Assembly: GCA_030147525.1 (NCBI GenBank)
Contig: JASBVF010000028.1
Coordinates: forward strand, 52,146-116,145
DNA from: Bacteroidota bacterium
Lineage (GTDB): Bacteria; Bacteroidota; Bacteroidia; Chitinophagales; Saprospiraceae
Direction of reading: 5' to 3'
DNA length: 64,000 nt
A model generated the notes under the pieces. It ran no database searches. It was not told the origin of the DNA and worked only from the letters and a program-made list of their open reading frames with translations. The position numbers and the translations under genes are program-made. Of the stretch, positions 55,282-63,749 are shown piece by piece (position 1 is the first letter of the stretch; the number at the start of each line of letters is the position of its first letter).

Positions 55282-57180
55282 ATGACCGAAGAAACCGCTG
55301 AGCTGCAACAGCTCTCCGAACTGCTGAAAATTGAAAAGCAGAAAGACTTTGAGCAATTCCGGGCTTTCGTCCAGAGCCTCGCCCTGCACGACCGGGTGAC
55401 AGAGGGCTACAGCTGGCACCCCGTCGAAGTCGTAAAGTCCGGCTACACCTACGGCGAACGGGCTTACGTGATCGTCACCCGCACCAAAGCAACGGACACC
55501 CCGCATCAGTTTCGCTCCGGGCAGCCGGTGCGTTTTTTCACCAATTCGCCGGATGAAAAAAAGCCGGAAGTTTCAGGCGTCATTCAATCGCTTTCGAAGG
55601 GCCGGATGAAAATCGTGCTGGGCAGCAAGGATGTGCCCGACTGGATAAACGCCGGTTCGCTGGGCGTCGACCTCGAATTTGACGAGCGCAGTTACCTCGA
55701 AATGGAAAAAGCGCTGAAAAAAGTCATCGCAGCAAAAGGCGACCGCCTCGCCGAACTTCGCCGCATTCTCCTGGGTCAACAGGCGCCGGATTTCATCCCG
55801 GTAACGCCCGTCCAGCTTCCCCAACTCAACGATTCGCAAAACCAGGCCGTCAATCAGATCTTGGCCGCACGGGATGTGGCCGTGGTGCATGGCCCGCCGG
55901 GCACCGGCAAAACCACAACCCTGGTGCAGGCCATTCGTTTGCTTTGCAAAACGGAAAACACGGTGCTCGTTTGCGCCCCCAGCAATACCGCCGCCGACCT
56001 GCTGACTGAACGGCTGGCCGATGAAGGCTTGCAGGTGCTGCGCATTGGCAATATTTCAAGAGTAGATGAAAAAATTGTCAGTCATACGCTGGAAGCGCAG
56101 ATCGCCGCACATCCCGAAAGCAAAAACATCAAAAAAGTAAGACAGGAAGCCGCAGAGACGAGGCGCAAAGCCATGCGGTACAAACGCCGGTTCGGGCCGG
56201 AAGAACGCCGGGAACGCAACCACCTCTTTCAGCAGGCAGGCGAGCTATCCGGCTGGGCCAAACGGTTGGAAGATTTGCTGGTTGAAAACATCATCGACAG
56301 TGCTCAGGTCATCACCTGCACGCTGGTCGGGTCGGTGCACAAGGCGCTGGGCGACCGGACCTTCCGCACGGTGGTCATCGACGAGGCGGCGCAGGCACTG
56401 GAGCCTGCCACCTGGATTCCCATCACCCGTGCTTCGAAAGTGGTGCTGGCCGGCGACCCGTTTCAATTGCCGCCGACGGTCAAATCAGATGAGGCAAGGC
56501 GTGGCGGGTTTGCGGTCACGATGATTGAAAAATGCCTGCAACGCCTTGCAAACACCAGCCTGCTCACCGTTCAGTACCGCATGAACCGCCACATCATGCA
56601 GTTTTCAAACCAATGGTTTTACGAAGGAAAACTAACGGCTGCAGAAGCGAACGCCGACCACCGGATCGACTTTCAGCACCCGGCCCCGGTGATGTTCATC
56701 GACACAGCCGGCACGGGTTTCGAGGAGCATGTCAATGAAAAATCACAGAGCCGCTTCAACCCCGATGAGTTTCAGCTGCTGTGCGAGCACCTGATCCAGC
56801 TCGTCAATGCTCACAAAGAAAAGGAACTCCCCTCCATCGCCCTGATTTCACCCTACCGGGAGCAGGTATTGCACATGCAAAATACCGTCACGGAAGATCC
56901 TTTCCTGCAGGGCGCCGAACTCGACATCAACACCATCGACGGCTTTCAGGGACAGGAACGGGATGTCATTTACATCTCATTGGTGCGCAGCAATCCGAAG
57001 TGCGAGATCGGCTTCCTTAACGACTACCGCCGGATGAACGTAGCCATGACCCGTGCCCGTAAACTGCTGGTCATCGTCGGCGACAGCGCCACCGTGGGAG
57101 CGGATGGTTTTTATGAAAAAATACTGGAGTACTGCGAAAAGCACGGCGGGTATCAGACGGCGTGGGAGTATATGATGTAG
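55282..57180 (+). CDS. UPF1/IGHMBP2-like superfamily 1 helicase
   Basis: 632 residues. N-terminal wedge domain, then motif I GPPGTGKTTTLVQ (about 204), Ia VCAPSNTAADLL, motif II VVIDEAAQALEP (about 367), motif III VLAGDPFQLPPTV, motif IV-like TVQYRMNRHIMQFSN (about 430), and motifs V/VI NTIDGFQGQERDVIYIS and RMNVAMTRARKLLVIVGD. The set matches the UPF1-like SF1B group, often annotated SMUBP-2/AAA domain helicase, which unwinds DNA or RNA 5'-3'. Full length, no frame defects. Cellular role not defined in bacteria. Confidence 0.92.
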   Translation: MTEETAELQQLSELLKIEKQKDFEQFRAFVQSLALHDRVTEGYSWHPVEVVKSGYTYGERAYVIVTRTKATDTPHQFRSGQPVRFFTNSPDEKKPEVSGVIQSLSKGRMKIVLGSKDVPDWINAGSLGVDLEFDERSYLEMEKALKKVIAAKGDRLAELRRILLGQQAPDFIPVTPVQLPQLNDSQNQAVNQILAARDVAVVHGPPGTGKTTTLVQAIRLLCKTENTVLVCAPSNTAADLLTERLADEGLQVLRIGNISRVDEKIVSHTLEAQIAAHPESKNIKKVRQEAAETRRKAMRYKRRFGPEERRERNHLFQQAGELSGWAKRLEDLLVENIIDSAQVITCTLVGSVHKALGDRTFRTVVIDEAAQALEPATWIPITRASKVVLAGDPFQLPPTVKSDEARRGGFAVTMIEKCLQRLANTSLLTVQYRMNRHIMQFSNQWFYEGKLTAAEANADHRIDFQHPAPVMFIDTAGTGFEEHVNEKSQSRFNPDEFQLLCEHLIQLVNAHKEKELPSIALISPYREQVLHMQNTVTEDPFLQGAELDINTIDGFQGQERDVIYISLVRSNPKCEIGFLNDYRRMNVAMTRARKLLVIVGDSATVGADGFYEKILEYCEKHGGYQTAWEYMM

Positions 57181-57289
57181 GTTGGGATGGAAGGCAACAG
57201 CAGGCGCTAAAAAACATCAGCGATTCATTCCGCTTTTTACTTGCTTTTTGATTTAAGATTGAAGATTGATGATTTTAGATTTTTTGACT

Positions 57290-57740
57290 CACAGCCTTAC
57301 AGGTAGTACACCGCCATATTTTTTTCACAATCACTAATATTTTACCCATTTTTTCACTTCCGGAGAGCCGCATTTAAACCATCCGCCTTGCACAATTGAT
57401 TTTGGCAAAACATGCCCCGTTTTTTCACAAAACATTGAATATCTAAGTTTTAAAGACAGCAAGAGAGGCACTACCTGTCGCCTTTTTGCATTTTTTAAGG
57501 AAGTTGGCGACCATTTTAATGTACTGAAACCTATTTTCAGCTCAAAATTTTTCTCACAAAAGACGGGTTTTTACGACTGCACATAATAACTGCCCGGCAA
57601 CCACGGCTCCAGTAAATCAATTGCCGGTAAATGATTCCAGTGTCAGGATGGCTTTCGCACGTTAAAAACGTGCCGGGCAGAGGGTAAATTATCCGGTTTT
57701 AAGCAATAAAAATCAGCCTGTTTGCCTGTCGGCCTGCTCT
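57290..57740. repeat. Dispersed element, long copy
   Basis: Left end (57290-57315, CACAGCCTTACAG...ACACCGCC) matches 63292-63317 at 24 of 26 positions. Right end (57693-57740, CCGGTTTTAAGCAAT...CAGCCTG...) matches 63401-63447 with few differences. The interior is about 380 bases longer here than in the second copy. Confidence 0.6.
57590..57680. other. Structured segment (nested stems)
   Basis: CTGCCCGGCA (57590-57599) is the exact complement of TGCCGGGCAG (57671-57680); a second perfect hairpin GCACGTT-AAA-AACGTGC (57657-57673) overlaps the right arm. It could be a small RNA or part of the repeat element's structure. No promoter or terminator was identified for it. Confidence 0.3.
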
Positions 57741-57951
57741 CAATCCGGCCTGCCTCAATTATAATTTAGAACCGTAAGATAATATGCAACAGAAACGGTG
57801 CATTTCCGTTAATTCCACTCAGGAACAGGTGCGAAAAAAATTGCACTTGTTTTGCGTATCAGAAGTTGAAATAATGACCGGGTTAATCACGGTAATTATT
57901 TGAATTCACCATGGTTTAACAATCAAATTTCATCACAGCCACCTTTAAAAC

Positions 57952-59355
57952 ATGAAAACACCAAACCATCAAGGGAAGAACGATTTTTCACTGGTAAAAT
58001 ATCAATATCATTTTACCGATAACAAACTGATCGGCCAGCGGAGGATCTGCACGTTCGAGTTGCTCCTGGCTTCCGGCGAGACCCTGACGAGACTCGATGT
58101 GCGTTTCGACCAGCTGCTGACGGAATGCGAGGAACGTATGCCGGAAGTTTTTGACTATATCAAAGGTTTGGAAGAGGACATCGACGCTTCCGTACTGGAT
58201 TATACGGAACTCGTGGAAGCGCTGGAGCAGGAGGGTTTTGATTTTGATTTGCTGGTACACAACTACGTAAACCAACTGTCTGCGGATAGTCTTTACCCGG
58301 CGGATGCACCACCTCCGGAGATGCTGGAGGCGGCGGAACAGGTGGCAGCCTATTTCCGGGAAATGGGCTTTGACAAAATGCAGGAGGCCATGACTGCTTT
58401 TCAGCATTTAATCATGTACCTGGAGCTGCACCAGTGTTTTTACAAAACGGCAAAGATGCTGCTTCAAAGTAGTTTTCCCCACCTGTTGGAACTGAGTAAA
58501 GCCCGGCGGAAGGAATTCTATGAATTGGTGGATGGCCATATAGGCATGGTCACCTTAAAGTTCCACGTACTGCTTGGCCTTGAGCAGGGATGGATTGAAA
58601 TGTCCGCTGCGTTCGAAAAAACATTGGCGTCGTTGGAACCGGAGGCCCGGCGGAAAAGGATACTGGAACGCAGGACACCAGAGCCCTACCATGATGCGTT
58701 CACCGTAGCATTGGCAGGGCTGGAGGATTGGTGGAATGTGACCGGCGACAATACGGTGATGCTCTATGTCCACGTGATGACCGGGGAGGGGGATGCCTAT
58801 GCTGACGTTTTATTCAAAGATATCAAAGAGGAAGCTGACCTGCGTGATCCTGCGTTGTATGAACGCATCCTTGCGCTCGAGGGGAACCTCCCGGGCGTTT
58901 GGCCCAAGGAGCAGGAAGTGGTGGATGCCTTGCTGGCCGAGGGCCGGGATTTGATGCCGCTCATCCATTCCTTCCTGAAAGAAGCCGGCGACCTGAAAAA
59001 CTGCCTGCTGTGGAAAAGTCTGGCTGACAAAAGTGGGTATGAGCCGCCGGGAGAGTATTACGAGTACCTCAAAAGAAAGGACGGCATGGAGCCGGATAAT
59101 ATAAGCCTCTGGCGGCAAATGTGCCACAAAGCCGAAACCCGGCTTCTTGATGGTTTGATGGAAATGATAGAAGACAAGTACCCGGACCTGCTGTCAGCGC
59201 ATGACTACCGGATAACGGAGGAAGTCATATACGACCTGAAGGCGATCTGCTCTAATTTGTTGGAAGATACCATTGATTCATTTTCCGACCTGTTCGGAGA
59301 CGTACCGGTGTGGCCGGAAAAACGAGAAGTACGGGGGGAAGGCGCCGGATTGTAG
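57952..59355 (+). CDS. Large hypothetical cytoplasmic helical protein
   Basis: 467 residues, no signal peptide, strongly acidic and mostly alpha-helical. Segments: ICTFELLLASGETLTRLDVRFDQ, YFREMGFDKMQEAMTAF, LEDWWNVTGDNTVMLYVHVMTG and MIEDKYPDLLSAHDYRITEEV. Helical stacking suggests repeated hairpins but no TPR consensus is evident. Unrecognised. Preceded by 771 bases of repeat-rich DNA and convergent with the S41 peptidase, with the last residues close to a GGTTGAG hairpin. Confidence 0.65.
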   Translation: MKTPNHQGKNDFSLVKYQYHFTDNKLIGQRRICTFELLLASGETLTRLDVRFDQLLTECEERMPEVFDYIKGLEEDIDASVLDYTELVEALEQEGFDFDLLVHNYVNQLSADSLYPADAPPPEMLEAAEQVAAYFREMGFDKMQEAMTAFQHLIMYLELHQCFYKTAKMLLQSSFPHLLELSKARRKEFYELVDGHIGMVTLKFHVLLGLEQGWIEMSAAFEKTLASLEPEARRKRILERRTPEPYHDAFTVALAGLEDWWNVTGDNTVMLYVHVMTGEGDAYADVLFKDIKEEADLRDPALYERILALEGNLPGVWPKEQEVVDALLAEGRDLMPLIHSFLKEAGDLKNCLLWKSLADKSGYEPPGEYYEYLKRKDGMEPDNISLWRQMCHKAETRLLDGLMEMIEDKYPDLLSAHDYRITEEVIYDLKAICSNLLEDTIDSFSDLFGDVPVWPEKREVRGEGAGL

Positions 59356-59430
59356 GTAAACGTCATGAAAGTTATTGCCTGCACGGGGATGCCCCGGGCC
59401 TGCGGAAAAGCCGGATGAGGGAAGCTTAAA

Positions 59431-59478
59431 GATGGTTGAGATGGTTGAACTCAACCCCTCTCAACCATCTCAATCATC
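59431..59478. repeat. GGTTGAG-family hairpin between convergent genes
   Basis: GATGGTTGAGATGGTTGA (59431-59448) pairs with TCAACCATCTCAATCATC (59461-59478), 18 bp with one G-U. It begins 75 bases after one stop and ends four bases before the other. Confidence 0.85.
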
Positions 59479-59481
59479 TCC

Positions 59482-60873
59482 TTACTTACGCTTCAGCTTG
59501 CTTTCCATCTTTTTTAAATTTTCCGAAAACATCTCAAGGTTCGGGTCGCCGCTGGCTTTGGCCAGTTTGACAGCTTGCCGGTATTGTTTGACGGAGTCTT
59601 CCAGCTTGCCGTTGGCAGCGAGCGCTTCGCCGTAGCTGTCGTAAACGTTGGCTGATTCCGGGAACAGCCGGGTATTCGCAGCGAATACCGCTTCGGCGGC
59701 CTTCGTTTTATTTTTACCCATTTGCTCGTACCCGATAATATTGATCTCCATTTCACCCAACAGGCCGGCCTCGATGCACTTTTTCAGGTTCTGGTAGACG
59801 GTCTCGGCAGAAATAGAAGCCTCGGGCGCTGTGATACTTTCCACAAAAGTGGTTAGCATTGCCTTGTTCTTTTCTTTTTGTCGGGTACGGTATTTTTCGG
59901 CGGCTTCCTTCGCCATTTCAGTGGCTTTGTCCAACGCCTCACCGGCGGGAACTTTCACCTCCGGCACCACGCCCACGCCTTCCCAGTTGGTGCCGGTAAT
60001 GGGGTTGATAGCCCGGCCGGTCGGGATGAAGACCATCATTTTATCATTGATGGGCATGCCGCCACCGGGATTGGCGCCGCCGCCGGTCGTTTCACCGATC
60101 AGCGTCGCACGTTTCTGCGTCTGCATGTTGTAAGAAAACTCTTCCGCACCGGAGAAGGTACGGTCGCTCGTGAGGATGAACAACGGAACATCCGGCAGCC
60201 GTTTGCCCTTCACGTCCATCGTCCAGAATTCATCCGTCTGGTCTCTTTCCCGCCAGTACAGGCTGTTGAGGTGTACTTTTTTATCGAAAAAATAACTGCA
60301 CAGGTACTGCACGGTTGCCGGGTCGCCGCCGCCGTTTTTCCGAAGGTCTACGATGATCGCATCGCAGGTGGACAGCAACTGCATGTAGTTGTCGGCAGCG
60401 GGGCGGCCCGCAAAAGCAGGTGTGAAACCCCGCAGATCGAGGTAACCGATGTTATCGTCCAGCTTTCTGACCTCCGCATAACCCGCCCCATGACGACGTA
60501 AAAATTCAAGTTCGTTCAGCCAGTTTTCCACCATCCACTCCGGCGTATCGGGCGGGGCCTGGCGTTTGGGAGCGGGACCGATGCGCATGTGTTTGTCGTG
60601 GTTGACGGACTGCACTTCCCGGGTCAGGGCCTCACAGAAACTTTTGATGTCGTTGCAAGCGTCAAACACACCGGCCTCCAGTTGCTTGGTCAAATGCCCG
60701 GCCGTCTGCTCTGCCACATCGGGAAAAACGTAGCGGTCGATCAGCAGTTTGTTCAGGGAGGCGATGCTGCTTGCCCTAAAATCACGGTCGATGCTTTCGG
60801 CCTCCTGCGCTGAAAGCCCGGCGAAGCCCGCCACCAGCAAAAAAATAAGGGATAGGATGATATGCTTTTTCAT
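59482..60873 (-). CDS. S41-family peptidase with C-terminal TPR-like region
   Basis: 463 residues from ATG 60873, which opens a signal peptide (MKKHIILSLIFLLVAGFAG); the longer frame upstream runs through repeats. The S41 catalytic domain shows NIGYLDLRGFTPAF, DAIIVDLRKNGGGDPATVQYL, and the nucleophile serine in TSDRTFSGAEEFSYN, with GETTGGGANPGG following. No PDZ domain is evident, so it resembles the IRBP-like S41 group. The last 110 residues include AEAVFAANTRLFPESANVYDSYGEALAA, a TPR-like hairpin. Likely periplasmic. Confidence 0.87.
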   Translation of the reverse strand: MKKHIILSLIFLLVAGFAGLSAQEAESIDRDFRASSIASLNKLLIDRYVFPDVAEQTAGHLTKQLEAGVFDACNDIKSFCEALTREVQSVNHDKHMRIGPAPKRQAPPDTPEWMVENWLNELEFLRRHGAGYAEVRKLDDNIGYLDLRGFTPAFAGRPAADNYMQLLSTCDAIIVDLRKNGGGDPATVQYLCSYFFDKKVHLNSLYWRERDQTDEFWTMDVKGKRLPDVPLFILTSDRTFSGAEEFSYNMQTQKRATLIGETTGGGANPGGGMPINDKMMVFIPTGRAINPITGTNWEGVGVVPEVKVPAGEALDKATEMAKEAAEKYRTRQKEKNKAMLTTFVESITAPEASISAETVYQNLKKCIEAGLLGEMEINIIGYEQMGKNKTKAAEAVFAANTRLFPESANVYDSYGEALAANGKLEDSVKQYRQAVKLAKASGDPNLEMFSENLKKMESKLKRK

Positions 60874-60921
60874 GTTCGAGGTTTGTTGATGATGGTTGAG
60901 ATGGTTGATGATGGTTGAGAT

Positions 60922-60955
60922 GGTTGAGATGGTTGAGTACTCAACCATCTCAACC
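60922..60955. repeat. GGTTGAG-family hairpin upstream of S41 peptidase
   Basis: GGTTGAGATGGTTGA (60922-60936) pairs with TCAACCATCTCAACC (60941-60955), loop GTAC; further GATGGTTGA units extend left to 60888. A C-rich, same-family array without a local partner is at 61057-61090. Confidence 0.85.
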
Positions 60956-61103
60956 CCCTCAACGCTTCATTGATTTTTTGATGCAAAGCTATGGGGCAGC
61001 AAAAAGGCAGGATTGTAAAAAAGTAAAGCTAACCAATGAAATCCGCTGTAATGCGCTCAACCATCTCAACCCTCTCAACCATCTCAACCAATCTCATCCC
61101 CTC

Positions 61104-61970
61104 TCACCCCTCCCTCGGATCGTACTGGTTCGTAAACCGTCGGGCGATCACTTCCTGTGAAATGCGGAGCAGCCGGCTGTTTTCCCGGAGCAGGTCCTGC
61201 GGACTGTGATTAAAAAAGCCCCGGAATTCCTTGATAAAATGCGCCTGGTCGTAATACCCGGCTTCGAGGCAGAGCTGCGTCAGGTTGAAATGCGGCACTT
61301 CCTTCTGCAATTGCAGGAAATAATTCAGCCGCCAGATGCGGGAGACTTTCTTGGGCGAGAGGCCCATTTTCCGCACGAAATGATTGTTCAGCGTCACCTT
61401 GCTGATGCCGAATTCGGTAAAAAGATCCTGTATCTGCACCACGCCCTTGCGGTCCAGGATGTAGTTAACCTGCGCCCGGAAGGTTTGATCCACCTCGCCG
61501 GAATCCCGGAGCAGGGCAGGCAGCAGTTTTTCAGCCAACTCAATTTTTTCGGCCGGTTCGTCCACCTTCAGGATGCGGCCGGTCAGTCGCTGTTCCCCGC
61601 CGGACAGGGTGAAAAGTTTATCCAACGGCAACGCCTGATCGTTCAGCCGGCTCAGCGGTATTTCCGGCCGGTGGGCGAAAGCGAACGGCTTGAAACGAAT
61701 GCCGAACAACCGCACGGGCGCCGTCGTGCAAAACTGCACGCAGCTCGTCTTCTGTCCGATGAAAACACCACCTGAAGGCACTTTCACCGGCAGCTTGCCC
61801 GTTGCGAATTTCAACTGAAAACTCCGGTCGGAAAAAACGACGTCGAAAGTGCAGTCGGGCGACCACATTTCGTAACGGCTTTCCACATCGCCCGGCGCCA
61901 GCGACATTTGCCAGAAACACTCGATGTGGTGGGAAAAGACCGGCTTTGGTTGAAATTCCTGGTGCTGCAT
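61104..61970 (-). CDS. AraC-family transcriptional regulator
   Basis: 288 residues from ATG 61970 (MQHQEFQPKPVFSHHIECFW). The N-terminal half is a DUF6597/cupin-like sensor (DCTFDVVFSDRSFQLKFATG, FGIRFKPFAFAHRP). The C-terminal half holds two helix-turn-helix units (VQIQDLFTEFGISKVTLNNHFVRKMG and FNLTQLCLEAGYYDQAHFIKEFRGFFNHSPQDL). The regulated genes are unknown. The target may be the divergent CHAD gene, but this is only by proximity. Confidence 0.88.
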   Translation of the reverse strand: MQHQEFQPKPVFSHHIECFWQMSLAPGDVESRYEMWSPDCTFDVVFSDRSFQLKFATGKLPVKVPSGGVFIGQKTSCVQFCTTAPVRLFGIRFKPFAFAHRPEIPLSRLNDQALPLDKLFTLSGGEQRLTGRILKVDEPAEKIELAEKLLPALLRDSGEVDQTFRAQVNYILDRKGVVQIQDLFTEFGISKVTLNNHFVRKMGLSPKKVSRIWRLNYFLQLQKEVPHFNLTQLCLEAGYYDQAHFIKEFRGFFNHSPQDLLRENSRLLRISQEVIARRFTNQYDPREG

Positions 61971-62312
61971 GTTGTCTATTTTTTTTGAAAAGACGGGCGT
62001 TGCGGGGAGATGGTTGCAGTTTTTTGGAGGTATGTCAATTTTTCTCCGCCGCAACGAGTCTGCACTTCCCCAGCCTTCGCCCCTTCCTGCATGCAGGAAA
62101 AAGTATCCGACCTGTCACCCGAAACCGCTCATGTGGCTCGCATGGACAAGCCTTCCGGTAATTGACCAAAATTGCGTATTATTCCTCCTGATACTGGAAG
62201 GAGGATGCAATCATAAACCGGTATTCCCTGCGACCTGTTACCTAAATACTTAATGATTGAACATCCGGGCATTTGCTTTTTATTATAAAAAGCATTTAAA
62301 CCAAAACATACC
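61971..62312. other. Divergent intergenic region of AraC and CHAD genes
   Basis: Contains a TCCTCC/GGAGGA stem with flanking ATTGC/GCAAT pairs (62171-62211), possibly an operator. No clear promoter or ORF. Confidence 0.35.
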
Positions 62313-63209
62313 ATGGCTAAGTATTTTCACACGGACCAACCCTTCGGGGAGGAACTCCGCAGGATCATCGAAGAACGGACGGAAAACTCCCTGGAAGCAC
62401 TCGCCGATACCGGCGCACCGGACGAGGCCGTCCATCAGGCACGCAAGCAATTTAAAAAGATCCGGGCGGCCTGGCGGCTGATCCGGGACGACATCGGTGA
62501 AAAGGCTTACAAGGAAAAAAACGTGTTTTACCGGGACCTGGGTCGCAGGCTCTCCGGGTTGCGGGATGCCAGAGCCGTCATCGAAACGCTGCACCGGCAA
62601 CAGGAAAAATACGGCAGCGTGATTTATAAAAAGATTTTTGAAAAAACCGGGTCTGCGCTGGAAGGCGTCTATGTTGATAATTTTGAGGGCCACCGGGCTG
62701 ATTTGCTCAGGGAAGTCAGAGAAGACCTCGCCGCACACCGGACGGAAATCAATGCTTTTAAACTGGGTAAAAACTTTCCCGGAAACGTACTCAGCAGTTT
62801 GGTCAGGGTTTACAAACGGGGTTACCGGCTTTTTAAAAAAAACAGGGCCGAACCGGCCGATGTGACCCTTCACACCTGGCGAAAACGGACAAAATACCTG
62901 CGTTATCAGTTTCATATTCTCCGGGGCGTATGGCCTCGAATGTTCCATGCTTACGAAAAAGCCCTCCACGACCTGACGGATATTCTCGGCGAGTACAACG
63001 ATTTGGTAATGCTAAAAAAACGATATGCATCTCTGCAGAATGACCTCGGATTCGAAATGCTACACGTACAGATGCTGATAGCTGAAAGCCAGCAGGAACA
63101 CCTGGCCGACCTCGCCCTGAAAGAAGGGCAAAAACTCTACGCCGAAAAACCCGGGGCATTTAAAAAAAGAATGAAAAAAACGCTGCTGGATGAAATAGCT
63201 GCCAAATAG
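62313..63209 (+). CDS. CHAD domain protein
   Basis: 298 residues, essentially one CHAD (conserved histidine alpha-helical) domain: VHQARKQFKKIRAAWRLIRDD, LGRRLSGLRDARAVIETL, the linker EINAFKLGKNFPG, VTLHTWRKRTKYLRYQFHIL, and LGEYNDLVMLKKRY. CHAD proteins bind inorganic polyphosphate through their basic helical pair and often lie near ppk or polyphosphate granules. No CYTH partner is in the chain or next to it. Confidence 0.9.
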   Translation: MAKYFHTDQPFGEELRRIIEERTENSLEALADTGAPDEAVHQARKQFKKIRAAWRLIRDDIGEKAYKEKNVFYRDLGRRLSGLRDARAVIETLHRQQEKYGSVIYKKIFEKTGSALEGVYVDNFEGHRADLLREVREDLAAHRTEINAFKLGKNFPGNVLSSLVRVYKRGYRLFKKNRAEPADVTLHTWRKRTKYLRYQFHILRGVWPRMFHAYEKALHDLTDILGEYNDLVMLKKRYASLQNDLGFEMLHVQMLIAESQQEHLADLALKEGQKLYAEKPGAFKKRMKKTLLDEIAAK

Positions 63210-63291
63210 GCATGAGGGGAACAAAAATTATGAGGTATTTTCCATACCGTAGCGCATGACTGCCGTGCCGGAATCCCACTTTTCAATAGTG

Positions 63292-63447
63292 CACAGCCTT
63301 ACAGTGAGTACACCGCCAAAAAAAAACGGGCAGCTCACGCCACCCGTTCGTTCTGTACACACATTTTCTATACCCGAAGAAAAATGGTTTGCGAAAAAAA
63401 CCGGCTTTAAACAATTGAAAATCAGTCTGCTTGCCTACCGGCCTGCT
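63292..63447. repeat. Dispersed element, short copy
   Basis: Left end 63292-63317 and right end 63401-63447 match those of 57290-57740, but only 83 bases separate them here, versus about 377 in the other copy. The right end runs directly into the octamer array. Confidence 0.6.
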
Positions 63448-63525
63448 TGCCTACCGGCCTACTTGCCTACTTGCCTACTTGCCTACCGGCCTACTTGCCT
63501 ACCGGCCTACTTGCCCACCGGCCTA
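63430..63525. repeat. CTTGCCTA/CCGGCCTA octamer array
   Basis: Twelve 8-bp units without a gap: T,G,T,G,T,T,T,G,T,G,T,G, where T is CTTGCCTA (one CTTGCCCA) and G is CCGGCCTA (one CCGGCCTG). There is no inverted arm here. Complement of the nnGTAGGC family at 20821. Confidence 0.9.
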
Positions 63526-63629
63526 CTTTTGGTATAATTGCTGCTATCCCATATAGCTTTTACTAACCACAATTTTTCTTGTAAGGCTGATTTAGCTTGA
63601 AAACCCACACCAGGAGGTAAGCTCTTTTC

Positions 63630-63701
63630 AAGGCTTGATCAGGAGTTTCCCGCCAAGCCTTGCAAAGTGCGACTTAGCGTAACGCTGCGAAAACCGCAGC
63701 G
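63630..63701. other. Pair of hairpins
   Basis: CAAGGCTT (63630-63637) with AAGCCTTG (63656-63663), then CGCTGCG-AAAAC-CGCAGCG (63683-63701). Role unknown; they may be part of an adjoining repeat. Confidence 0.35.
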
Positions 63702-63749
63702 AACCTTTACGGAAAATCCATCTTTATATAATTCTATAGAAAAAAAACA

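Larger units (their letters stand above)
57181..57951. other. 771-bp intergenic region with repeat element
   Basis: Contains GATTGAAGATTGATGATTTTAG-type short repeats (57255-57278), the CACAGCCTTACAG left end of a dispersed element (57290), a 10-bp stem enclosing a hairpin (57590-57680), and a degenerate octamer relic (57711-57765). No ORF is convincing. Confidence 0.6.

Noticed and set aside
63256..63537. 93-codon frame ending in LPAY/LLAYRPT repeats
   Set aside because: It is a reading of the 8-bp DNA repeat (24 bases give 8 residues), not a protein.
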